Source of the DNA: Alphaproteobacteria bacterium
GTDB taxonomy: Bacteria; Pseudomonadota; Alphaproteobacteria; Sphingomonadales; Sphingomonadaceae
DNA: 8,770 bases
Direction of reading: 5' to 3'
Assembly: GCA_020249025.1 (NCBI GenBank)
Contig: JADCGM010000244.1
Span: 1 to 8,770, forward strand
Shown here: positions 1-5,714 of the stretch, in pieces
Numbering within the stretch: the first letter of the stretch is position 1
Layout of the letters: every line of letters starts with the position of its first letter
Made by a program: the position numbers and the translations under genes
Notes under the pieces: model-generated
What the model was told of the DNA's origin: nothing
Database searches by the model: none
Seen by the model: only the letters and a program-made list of their open reading frames with translations

Positions 1-1
1 C

Positions 2-466
2 ATCGACATCAACCCGGCGCGCGAGGAGTGGGGCAGCCGCTTCGGCATGACCGACTTCCTCAACACGCGTGGCATGAGCCGCGAGGAGGTCGTCGCCAAG
101 GTCGTCGAGCTGACCGACGGCGGCGCAGATTACACCTTCGACTGCACCGGCAACACCGATGTGATGCGCACCGCGCTGGAATGCTGCCACCGCGGCTGGG
201 GCACGAGCGTCATCATCGGCGTCGCCGAGGCCGGTAAGGAGATCGCGACCCGGCCCTTCCAGCTCGTGACCGGCCGCAACTGGCGCGGCACCGCCTTCGG
301 CGGCGCCAAGGGCCGCACCGACGTCCCGAAGATCGTCGACTGGTACATGAACGGCAAGATCGAGATCGACCCGATGATCACGCACGTGCTGACGCTCGAC
401 GAGATCAACAAGGGCTTCGACCTCATGCACGCCGGCGAAAGCATCCGCAGCGTCGTGGTGTACTGA
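2..466 (+). CDS. frmA: S-(hydroxymethyl)glutathione dehydrogenase / class III alcohol dehydrogenase, C-terminal part
   Basis: This zinc-dependent, cytoplasmic medium-chain dehydrogenase oxidises S-(hydroxymethyl)glutathione, the spontaneous formaldehyde-glutathione adduct, to S-formylglutathione with NAD. Only the last 154 codons are present; the family is about 370 residues, so the N-terminal catalytic zinc domain and the GxGxxG loop lie left of the window. The visible part opens with IDIN, where the Asp at the end of the second Rossmann strand is the usual NAD-selecting residue. It then shows the class III hallmarks TFDCTGN, ALECCHRGWG, RPFQLVTGR and WRGTAFGGAKGR, and the conserved ending GESIRSVVVY. 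It leads a + strand run with the VOC, purU and fghA genes, and the product of this enzyme is the substrate of FghA. Family assignment is very secure. The alternative symbols adhC, flhA and gfaDH are used for the same enzyme. Confidence 0.96.
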   Translation: MDINPAREEWGSRFGMTDFLNTRGMSREEVVAKVVELTDGGADYTFDCTGNTDVMRTALECCHRGWGTSVIIGVAEAGKEIATRPFQLVTGRNWRGTAFGGAKGRTDVPKIVDWYMNGKIEIDPMITHVLTLDEINKGFDLMHAGESIRSVVVY

Positions 467-534
467 AGACCCCCTCCCCAACCTCACCGGTTGCGCCCCA
501 CCCGGCCGACCCGCTAGCCAAGGCCCCACCACAA

Positions 535-540
535 GGGGAG
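535..540 (+). promoter_or_regulatory. Ribosome binding site for the VOC gene
   Basis: GGGGAG stands 7 nt before the ATG at 548, ideal spacing for a Shine-Dalgarno sequence. It fixes the start of the VOC gene and suggests efficient translation independent of frmA. Confidence 0.7.
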
Positions 541-547
541 ACACGCC

Positions 548-925
548 ATGTTCAGTCACATGATGGTCGGATCGAACGACATCGCGAAGTCGAAGACCTT
601 CTACGACGCCATCTTCGGCGCGGTCGGCGGCAAGCCGGCGATCCAGGACGACAAGGGCCGGCTCATCTACATGCACAACGGCGGCCTGTTCATTGTCACC
701 AAGCCGATCGACGGCAAGCCCGCGACCCACGCCAACGGCGGCACCATCGGCTTTGCGATGAAGAACCCGGCCGAGGCCGACGCCTGGCACGCCGCGGGCG
801 TCGCCGCCGGCGGCACCACCTGCGAGGATCCGCCCGGCGTCCGCACCGGCGCGATGGGCAGCCTCTACCTCGCCTATCTGCGCGATCCGGACGGCAACAA
901 GCTCTGCGCCCTCCACCGCATGTAG
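548..925 (+). CDS. VOC-family (glyoxalase/bleomycin-resistance fold) protein
   Basis: This is a 125-residue single-domain member of the vicinal oxygen chelate superfamily, a usual length for one betaalphabetabetabeta repeat pair. The N-terminal motif FSHMMVGSNDI...FYDAIFG is typical of the fold, with His4 in the place of the first metal ligand. Near the end, LRDPDGNKLCALH matches the family's DPxGNxxE pattern, but the usual metal-binding Glu is replaced by Cys120, with His123 nearby. The usual second ligand His in the GGTIGF strand is also missing, so it may bind metal atypically or not at all. It lies 81 bp after frmA and 10 bp before purU, so co-transcription is likely. From context it could act on a glutathione adduct or other C1-related electrophile, but that is inference and no substrate can be read from the sequence. 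The start is set by a strong ribosome binding site. Confidence 0.9.
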   Translation: MFSHMMVGSNDIAKSKTFYDAIFGAVGGKPAIQDDKGRLIYMHNGGLFIVTKPIDGKPATHANGGTIGFAMKNPAEADAWHAAGVAAGGTTCEDPPGVRTGAMGSLYLAYLRDPDGNKLCALHRM

Positions 926-935
926 GGCACAGACG

Positions 936-1796
936 TTGGCGGGAAGCTACATCCTCAACATCGCCTGTCGGGACCGCGTCGGCATCGTCGCCGCGGTCAC
1001 CGGCCTGCTGGCCGATCTCGACGGTTTCATCCTCGACAGCCAGCAGTACGCCGATCTCGACACCGGGCGCTTCTTCATGCGCGTCCAGTTCACCGGCGCG
1101 GGCGACAGCTTCCCTGACGATACCGCGGCTCTCAACGACGCGTTCCGGCCGATCGGCGGCCGCTACATGCTCGACTGGACGCTCGTCGACGCCGCGGTGC
1201 GCCCGCGGCTGCTCATCGCGGTGTCGAAGACCGGCCACTGCCTCAACGACCTGCTCCACCGCTGGCGCGACGGCACGCTGCCCGTCGACATCGTCGGGGT
1301 GATGTCGAACCACGAGGACATGCGCCGCCTCGTCGAGTGGCACGGCATCCCCTATCACCACCTGCCGGTGACGCCCGAGTCCAAGGCCCGGCAAGAGGCC
1401 GCCTTCGCCGAGCTGGTGGCGACCTCGAAGGCCGATATCGTCGCGCTCGCGCGCTACATGCAGGTGCTGTCGGCCGATCTCGCCGGCCATCTCGAAGGCC
1501 GCTGCATCAACATCCACCACAGCTTCCTTCCGAGCTTCAAGGGCGCCAAGCCCTATCACCGGGCGCATGCCCGCGGCGTGAAGCTGATCGGCGCGACCGC
1601 GCATTACGTCACCAGCGACCTCGACGAGGGGCCGATCATCGAGCAGGACGTCCAGCGCGTCGACCACCGCGCCACGGTCGACGATCTCATCCGCCTCGGC
1701 CGCGACGTCGAGGCGGCGGTGCTGGCCCGCGCCGTTAAATGGCAGGCCGAACGCCGCGTGCTCCGCAACGGCGACAAGACCGTGGTGTTCAGATGA
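936..1796 (+). CDS. purU: Formyltetrahydrofolate deformylase
   Basis: This cytoplasmic enzyme hydrolyses 10-formyltetrahydrofolate to tetrahydrofolate and formate, balancing the folate C1 pool and, in many proteobacteria, disposing of C1 units from methyl-group oxidation. At 286 residues it has normal family length. Residues about 4-80 form the regulatory ACT domain (ILNIACRDRVGIVAAV), and the rest is the formyltransferase-like catalytic domain. Comparison with GAR transformylase places the catalytic residues at Asn192 and His194 (NIHHSFLPSF) and Asp230 (DLDEGP); the 38-residue Asn-Asp spacing is the same. The start is TTG, ten bases after the VOC stop, with only a weak AGGG upstream. It is preferred because it gives the family's standard N-terminus and the next Met falls inside the ACT domain. 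The stop overlaps the fghA start (ATGA), so the two are translationally coupled. Confidence 0.95.
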   Translation: MAGSYILNIACRDRVGIVAAVTGLLADLDGFILDSQQYADLDTGRFFMRVQFTGAGDSFPDDTAALNDAFRPIGGRYMLDWTLVDAAVRPRLLIAVSKTGHCLNDLLHRWRDGTLPVDIVGVMSNHEDMRRLVEWHGIPYHHLPVTPESKARQEAAFAELVATSKADIVALARYMQVLSADLAGHLEGRCINIHHSFLPSFKGAKPYHRAHARGVKLIGATAHYVTSDLDEGPIIEQDVQRVDHRATVDDLIRLGRDVEAAVLARAVKWQAERRVLRNGDKTVVFR

Positions 1797-2626
1797 CCGT
1801 CGAGACCCTCTCCAGCCACGCCTGCTTCGGCGGCATCCAGAGCTTCCACCGCATCGCCTCGACAGCGACCGGCACCCCCATGCGCTTCGGCGTCTTCACC
1901 CCGCCGGGACCGGGGCCGCATCCCGTGCTCTGGTGCCTTGCCGGGCTGACCTGCACCGAGGAGAATTTCACCGTGAAGGCGGGCGCGCAGCGCATCGCCG
2001 CCGAGCTGGGGCTGATGCTTGTCATGCCCGACACCAGCCCGCGCGGTGAAGGCGTCGCCGATTCCCCCGACTACGACCTCGGCCAGAGCGCGGGCTTCTA
2101 CGTCGATGCGACGCAAGCCCCCTGGGCCCCGCACTTCCGGATGTGGACGCATGTCACGGATGAGCTGCCCGCGATCCTCGCCGCGAATTTTCCCGCCGCC
2201 GACATGACCCGTCAGGGGATCACCGGCCATTCGATGGGCGGCCATGGCGCGCTGACGCTGGCGCTGCGCCTGCCGGGCCGCTTCCGCTCGGTTAGCGCCT
2301 TCGCGCCCATCGTCGCGCCCTCGCAGGTGCCGTGGGGCCACAAGGCGCTCGGCACTTATCTCGGCGCCGATCCTCACGCCTGGCGCCGCCACGACGCCGT
2401 CGCGCTGATCGAGGCCGGCGCACGGCTTCCCGACCTGCTCGTCGATCAGGGCGAGGCCGACGCCTTCCTTGCCGAACAGCTCCGCCCCGGCCTTCTCGAA
2501 GCCGCCTGCCGCGCCGCCGGCATCCCGCTGACGCTCCGCCTCCAGCCCGGCTACGACCACGGCTATTATTTCGTGCAGAGCTTCATCGCCGACCACCTTC
2601 GCTGGCACGCCGCCCGCCTGCGCTAG
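1793..2626 (+). CDS. fghA: S-formylglutathione hydrolase
   Basis: This alpha/beta-hydrolase of the esterase D family hydrolyses S-formylglutathione to formate and glutathione, completing glutathione-dependent formaldehyde oxidation in the cytoplasm. It has 277 residues, exactly family length. The nucleophile elbow GHSMGG carries Ser147; the other triad members are Asp223 in DQGEADAFL and His256 in GYDHGYYF, with spacing like that of human esterase D. CLAGLTCTEENF and MPDTSPRGEG are further family signatures. The frame is open back to 1739, but the ATG at 1793 overlaps the purU stop by four bases and gives the standard MTVETLSSHACFGG N-terminus, so it is chosen. There is no strong ribosome binding site, consistent with coupling to purU. 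The synonym frmB is used in enterobacteria. Confidence 0.97.
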   Translation: MTVETLSSHACFGGIQSFHRIASTATGTPMRFGVFTPPGPGPHPVLWCLAGLTCTEENFTVKAGAQRIAAELGLMLVMPDTSPRGEGVADSPDYDLGQSAGFYVDATQAPWAPHFRMWTHVTDELPAILAANFPAADMTRQGITGHSMGGHGALTLALRLPGRFRSVSAFAPIVAPSQVPWGHKALGTYLGADPHAWRRHDAVALIEAGARLPDLLVDQGEADAFLAEQLRPGLLEAACRAAGIPLTLRLQPGYDHGYYFVQSFIADHLRWHAARLR

Positions 2627-2710
2627 CCGTCCCCCTCGCCCCGGCGCGACCGGACTCCACTCGTCGCATCGCCCCTTCGCAGCCCCCCTGCGCGCGCGGT
2701 ATCCTGGGGC

Positions 2711-2881
2711 ATGTTGCGTTGTTTTGATTCCACGCTGTGGACCCGTCCCGGCATCCCGTTCGAGCGGCGGGAGCCCTTGCGCCCCTTCGCCGAGGAGGCG
2801 AACCGCCTCCAGTATCGCCCGTGGGATCCGCCGCTCGGCTTCTGGGCGCGGCTGATTTGGCGGGCGCGCCGCCGCCGCTAG
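2711..2881 (+). CDS. Possible small Arg/Trp-rich protein of unknown function
   Basis: An ATG-initiated frame of 56 codons fills most of the gap between fghA and the convergent short-chain dehydrogenase. The peptide has 13 Arg and 5 Trp, a Pro-rich middle (RREPLRPFAEEANRLQYRPW) and a basic tail ending RRRR. No signal peptide is evident, and a short segment before the tail (LGFWARLIW) could touch membrane. Most third codon positions are G or C, as in real genes here, although the first six codons are less biased. The ribosome binding site is weak (GGGG just before the ATG). Its TAG stop overlaps the stop of the gene on the other strand in a shared CTAG. I do not recognise the family. It could be a genuine small protein or a chance frame in GC-rich spacer. 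Confidence 0.4.
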   Translation: MLRCFDSTLWTRPGIPFERREPLRPFAEEANRLQYRPWDPPLGFWARLIWRARRRR

Positions 2882-3669
2882 GCCTCGTCGACCGCGACCG
2901 TATAGTTGAGCGCCAGCCGCCCGCCGTCGACATAGAGCGTCTGCCCCGTCACATAGCTGGCGTCCGGCCCGAGCAGGAACGCCACCGCCCCCGCCACCTC
3001 CGACGGCTCGCCGCAGCGCCGCAGCGGGGTGCGCGACAGCACCGTCCGCCGCGCCTCCTCCGACGTGAAGATCTGCGTGCGCACCAGATCGGTAAGGATC
3101 GTCCCCGGCCCCACCGCATTGACCCGGATGCCATGCTCGGCGAGCGCCACCGCGCTGTTGCGCGTCAGCTGCGCCAACGCCCCCTTGGTCATGTTGTAGG
3201 CGGCGAGATTGGGAATGGTCAGCTCGGCGTTGACCGAGGACATGTTGACGATCGCCCCCGCCGTCCCGTCGGCGATCATCCGCCGGGCCACCGCCTGCGT
3301 CGCGATCACGGCGGCCTTCAGATTGACCGCCAGCACCCGGTCGAAGGTCGCGTCGTCGAGCTCGAGGATCGAGCCGCCGCCGGTGATGCCGGCATTGTTG
3401 ACGAGGCCGTCCGCCCCGCCGAGCCACTCCATCGCCGCCGCCAGCCACGCCCGCAGCGCCGCCGCATCGCCGCAGTCGCAGGCGTCGAACCGCACCCGCG
3501 CGCCGAGCATCTCCGCCAGCGCCGCCCCGCCCGCCGCATCGATGTCGCAAAAGGCCACCCGCGCCCCGTCGGCATGCAGCCGCTCGACGATGGCACGCCC
3601 GATGCCGTTGGCGCCGGCGGTGACAAGGATGCGGCGGGGGGATGCGGGCGATGTCATGCCGCCGACCAT
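2878..3669 (-). CDS. Short-chain dehydrogenase/reductase (SDR), classical type
   Basis: This is a 263-residue cytoplasmic NAD(P)-dependent oxidoreductase of the classical SDR family, of usual length. The cofactor loop reads TAGANGIG (residues 17-24), with Ala in place of the first Gly of the TGxxxGIG motif. Asp42 at the end of the second strand (FCDID) favours NAD over NADP. NNAG (91-94), Asn116, Ser145, Tyr158 and Lys162 (YNMTK) give a complete catalytic tetrad. The C-terminus has VTGQTLYVDGG. Two ATG codons, residues 1 and 5, could start it; the first is chosen because an AGAGGGGG stretch lies about 9 nt upstream. The substrate cannot be told; relatives include 3-oxoacyl-ACP reductases and sugar or alcohol dehydrogenases. 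It diverges from the small exported-protein gene across 88 bp and is not in an operon with other genes here. Confidence 0.93.
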   Translation of the reverse strand: MVGGMTSPASPRRILVTAGANGIGRAIVERLHADGARVAFCDIDAAGGAALAEMLGARVRFDACDCGDAAALRAWLAAAMEWLGGADGLVNNAGITGGGSILELDDATFDRVLAVNLKAAVIATQAVARRMIADGTAGAIVNMSSVNAELTIPNLAAYNMTKGALAQLTRNSAVALAEHGIRVNAVGPGTILTDLVRTQIFTSEEARRTVLSRTPLRRCGEPSEVAGAVAFLLGPDASYVTGQTLYVDGGRLALNYTVAVDEA

Positions 3670-3757
3670 GGCGCGCCGCCCCCTCTTTCCGCAAGCGCCG
3701 CACGGCGTTAACGGTCGTTACGGGCCTGACAGGAGGCCGGGGGCAGGAGAGACGGGA

Positions 3758-4123
3758 ATGACGGGGTTGGGACTGCGCGCGGGCGTCGCCGCGTTGGCCA
3801 TGATGGCGCTGCCGGTGCTGGCGCAGGGCAAGCAGGATTTCACCCTCCACAACAAGACCGGCTACACGATCAACGAGGTCTATGTGTCGCCGTCCAAGTC
3901 CAAGTCCTGGGAAGAGGACGTCATGGGCAAGGACGTGCTGGAGGACGGCGAGCGCGTCGACATCACCTTCAGCCGCAAGGAAAAGACCTGCCTCTGGGAT
4001 CTGAAGGTCGTCTACGATGATGGCGAGGAGGCCGAGTGGGACGGCTTCGACCTGTGCGAGACCTCGAAGATCGCGATCCGCTACAACCGCAAGACCGGCG
4101 AAACCTCGGCCGACTACGAATAG
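3758..4123 (+). CDS. Small exported protein of unknown function
   Basis: This 121-residue protein starts at an ATG preceded by GGAG about 9 nt upstream. Residues 1-22 are a Sec signal peptide: Arg7, a hydrophobic Ala/Leu/Met core, then LPVLA before a likely cut at Ala22/Gln23. The mature part of about 99 residues is acidic and looks beta-rich, beginning with DFTLHNKTGYTINEVYVSPS. It contains two cysteines (78 and 100) that could form a disulfide in the periplasm. The opening Asn-Lys-Thr-Gly-Tyr stretch and the later ITFSRKEKTCLWDL and GFDLCE recall a family of short secreted proteobacterial proteins that some databases name argininosuccinate lyase. That recollection is unverified, and the name would be wrong, since no lyase fold can fit in this length. 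It stands alone, divergent from the SDR gene and convergent with the hydroxyacid dehydrogenase. Confidence 0.88.
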   Translation: MTGLGLRAGVAALAMMALPVLAQGKQDFTLHNKTGYTINEVYVSPSKSKSWEEDVMGKDVLEDGERVDITFSRKEKTCLWDLKVVYDDGEEAEWDGFDLCETSKIAIRYNRKTGETSADYE

Positions 4124-4138
4124 GCTGGCGCGCCCGCC

Positions 4139-5095
4139 TCAGGCGATGCGGTTGGCGAGCGGCGCACCGGCTATGAAGGCGCGGACGTTCGCCGCCACCG
4201 CATCGCGCATCCGGCTGATCGAGCCCAGCGACCCGCCGCCATGGTGCGGGCTCAGCACGACGTTGGGCACGCTGGCCCAGCGCTCGGCCGGCGTCGGCTC
4301 GGTCGCGAACACGTCGAGCCCCGCGCCGCCCAGCCGCCCGTCCGTCAGCGCCGCGATCAGTGCATCCTCGTCGATCACCGATCCGCGCCCGATGTTGACG
4401 ATCATCCCCTGCGGCCCGACCGCCTCGATCACCGCGCGGTCGATCATGCCGTCGGTCGCCGGCCCGCCCGGGCAGGCGATGATCAGCAGCGACGACTGCT
4501 CGGCGAGCGCCATCAGGCTCGCCGCGCGCGGCAGCGGCTCGCCTGGCTTCTCGCGCGGGCCCCACCAGCTCACCGGCGTCCCGAACCCGGCCAGCCGATT
4601 GGCGATGGCCTTGCCGATCGCGCCGAGCCCGACGATGCCGGCGCGCTCCTCCGACAGCGTGCGCAGCAGCCGGAAGCGGCCGCGCGCCGCCCATTGCCCC
4701 TCGCGCACCCAGGCGTCGGCCGCCCCCACCTGCCGCGACAACGCCAGCGCCAGCGCCAGCGCCTGATCGGCGACCACCGTGCTGTTGGCGTCGCCCGAAT
4801 TGGCGAGCGCGACGCCGCGCGCGCGCAGCATGTCCGGATCGACCCCGTCGAACCCCGCGCCCACCATCTGCACCAGCCCCAGCGCCGGCAGCGCCTCGAC
4901 CAGCGCCGCATCGATGCGGAAATCGCTGAACGCGATGAGCACCCGCGCCTCGCGCGCCGCCGCCCCGAGGCCCCCTGGCCCCTCAGGCGGGCAGCCGACG
5001 ACCTCGCACTCCGGCAGCGCCGGCGCGATGAACGCCGCGATCTGCGGATTGCCGGCGATAATGAGCGGACGGCTGTCCGCAGTCCCGACCGTCAA
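4139..5095 (-). CDS. D-isomer-specific 2-hydroxyacid dehydrogenase
   Basis: This 318-residue NAD(P)-dependent cytoplasmic enzyme reduces a 2-oxoacid to a D-2-hydroxyacid or does the reverse. Residues about 9-100 and the C-terminal segment form the substrate domain (QMVGAGFDGVD at 76-86). The cofactor domain has GLGAIG at 156-161. The catalytic residues are Arg237 (NIGRGSVIDE), Glu266 (FATEP) and His284 (SPHHGGGS). Arg181 after the second strand (WWGPREK), with no acidic residue there, points to NADPH, as in glyoxylate/hydroxypyruvate reductases, but the true substrate is not readable. The start codon is TTG, supported by a perfect AAGGAGG seven bases upstream; the next Met is residue 77. It follows the marR gene on the same strand after 75 bp with no visible terminator, so it may be under MarR control. 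Confidence 0.94.
   Translation of the reverse strand: MTVGTADSRPLIIAGNPQIAAFIAPALPECEVVGCPPEGPGGLGAAAREARVLIAFSDFRIDAALVEALPALGLVQMVGAGFDGVDPDMLRARGVALANSGDANSTVVADQALALALALSRQVGAADAWVREGQWAARGRFRLLRTLSEERAGIVGLGAIGKAIANRLAGFGTPVSWWGPREKPGEPLPRAASLMALAEQSSLLIIACPGGPATDGMIDRAVIEAVGPQGMIVNIGRGSVIDEDALIAALTDGRLGGAGLDVFATEPTPAERWASVPNVVLSPHHGGGSLGSISRMRDAVAANVRAFIAGAPLANRIA
4743..4763. repeat. In-gene hexanucleotide tandem repeat
   Basis: GCCAGC is repeated 3.5 times without change. On the - strand it encodes the alternating Ala-Leu run at residues 112-119 of the 2-hydroxyacid dehydrogenase, a helix that is Ala/Leu-rich across the family. Gain or loss of units would stay in frame. Confidence 0.7.
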
Positions 5096-5102
5096 CGCCT
5101 GC

Positions 5103-5109
5103 CCTCCTT
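5103..5109 (-). promoter_or_regulatory. Consensus ribosome binding site that decides a TTG start
   Basis: On the - strand this reads AAGGAGG, a full match to the anti-Shine-Dalgarno complement, seven bases before the TTG at 5095-5093. It is the main reason to accept TTG as the start of the 2-hydroxyacid dehydrogenase. Confidence 0.85.
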
Positions 5110-5170
5110 GCCGTTTCGCCTGTCATGCAGCGCGGCTCGGGTGCTGCCAATGGCGAATAGCATGAGGTCG

Positions 5171-5668
5171 TCAGCCCGCCATTTCGTCGAGTGCACGGTC
5201 GCGCAGGCTGCGCCGATCCAGCGCCGCTTCCAGCCGGTCGAGCGCCTCGATCAGCCCCGGCGCGGAAGCAGCCAGATCGCTGGCAACCGCCTCAAGCGCA
5301 CCCCATACCGGCGCCAACCGCCGGACAAGGGCGACGCCGTCGGCGCTCAGGCGGAGCACGCGTTTTCGCGCATCATGTACATCGTCGCCGATCTCGATCA
5401 GCCGCTTGCCGAGCAGCGAGGCGCGCGTCTGGCTGATCGCGGCATGGCTGACCCCAAGCGCATCGGCGAGCTGCCCGACGGCCATCGGTCCGTTCAAGGC
5501 CAACTGATTGAGCACGCCGAACCAGCGCTGTTCGAATTCGACCCCGAGTTCGGCGTAAAGCCGGTCCGCATCCCGGTCGATCCGCTCCGAAAGCCGGCGC
5601 AGCCGCGCCCCGAGCGCTGCTCCGCCACGGCTCTGCGGATAGTCGTCGGAAGGGTCTGCAATTGACAT
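5171..5668 (-). CDS. MarR-family transcriptional regulator
   Basis: This is a 165-residue DNA-binding repressor or activator of the MarR family, normally a dimer with winged helix-turn-helix domains. The helix-turn-helix spans residues about 64-85 (VGQLADALGVSHAAISQTRASL). The wing carries the family's DxR signature at Asp99-Arg101 (HDARKRVLRL). Flanking helices at about 19-58 and 108-160 would make the dimer interface. The ATG at 5668 is chosen; the frame stays open upstream and an ATG at 5713 would add 15 residues. At 5668 there is no good ribosome binding site, so the mRNA may be leaderless or nearly so. Its start codon lies inside the palindrome that also covers the promoter of the divergent serine hydrolase gene, suggesting control of that gene and itself. 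The ligand is unknown. The 2-hydroxyacid dehydrogenase gene follows downstream. Confidence 0.93.
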   Translation of the reverse strand: MSIADPSDDYPQSRGGAALGARLRRLSERIDRDADRLYAELGVEFEQRWFGVLNQLALNGPMAVGQLADALGVSHAAISQTRASLLGKRLIEIGDDVHDARKRVLRLSADGVALVRRLAPVWGALEAVASDLAASAPGLIEALDRLEAALDRRSLRDRALDEMAG

Positions 5669-5689
5669 ATGTAAGCACTTACGTATATT
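5662..5689 (+). promoter_or_regulatory. Near-consensus sigma-70 promoter for the serine hydrolase gene
   Basis: TTGACA (5662-5667, full match) and TATATT (5684-5689, five of six) are separated by 16 bp in an AT-rich patch that stands out from the GC-rich surroundings. Transcription would begin about 5696, giving a leader of roughly 20 nt before the hydrolase ATG. Such a strong core promoter in this kind of genome suggests a gene kept off by a repressor. Confidence 0.65.
5666..5687. promoter_or_regulatory. Imperfect palindrome, likely MarR operator
   Basis: CATATGTAAG, then CA, then CTTACGTATA: the inner five bases of each arm (GTAAG/CTTAC) pair perfectly, and eight of ten pair over the whole arms. 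The site fills the spacer between the -35 and -10 boxes of the hydrolase promoter, touches both boxes and covers the marR start codon. Its length and AT-rich TTAC/GTAA arms are like known MarR-family operators. Binding by this MarR protein is inferred from position. Confidence 0.6.
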
Positions 5690-5714
5690 CGAGGCCTGCT
5701 TCAACGAGGACATG

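Noticed and set aside
696..1667. - strand open frame of 323 codons opposite the VOC and purU genes
   Set aside because: Antisense shadow of genes with clear family motifs; no recognisable domain of its own.
1739..1792. Upstream start for S-formylglutathione hydrolase
   Set aside because: It would overlap purU by 58 bases and add residues absent from the family; the ATGA-overlapping ATG gives the standard N-terminus.
3701..3725. CGTTAACG palindrome and nearby GTTACGG in the SDR/exported-protein divergent spacer as an operator
   Set aside because: Short and isolated, with no clear -35/-10 pair around it and no regulator gene beside it; too weak to annotate.
3209..3757. Extended N-terminus of the small exported protein reaching back into the SDR gene
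   Set aside because: The extension is antisense to SDR coding sequence; the ATG at 3758 has a ribosome binding site and yields a proper signal peptide.
1604..3850. Very long - strand open frame (748 codons) running across purU, fghA, the spacer and the SDR gene
   Set aside because: It is antisense to well-identified genes, and its translation is low-complexity Arg/Gly/Ala/Asp-rich sequence typical of shadow frames in GC-rich DNA.
4241..5665. + strand open frame of 474 codons across the 2-hydroxyacid dehydrogenase and marR genes
   Set aside because: Arg/Pro/His-rich shadow crossing two genes and their spacer, with no domain.
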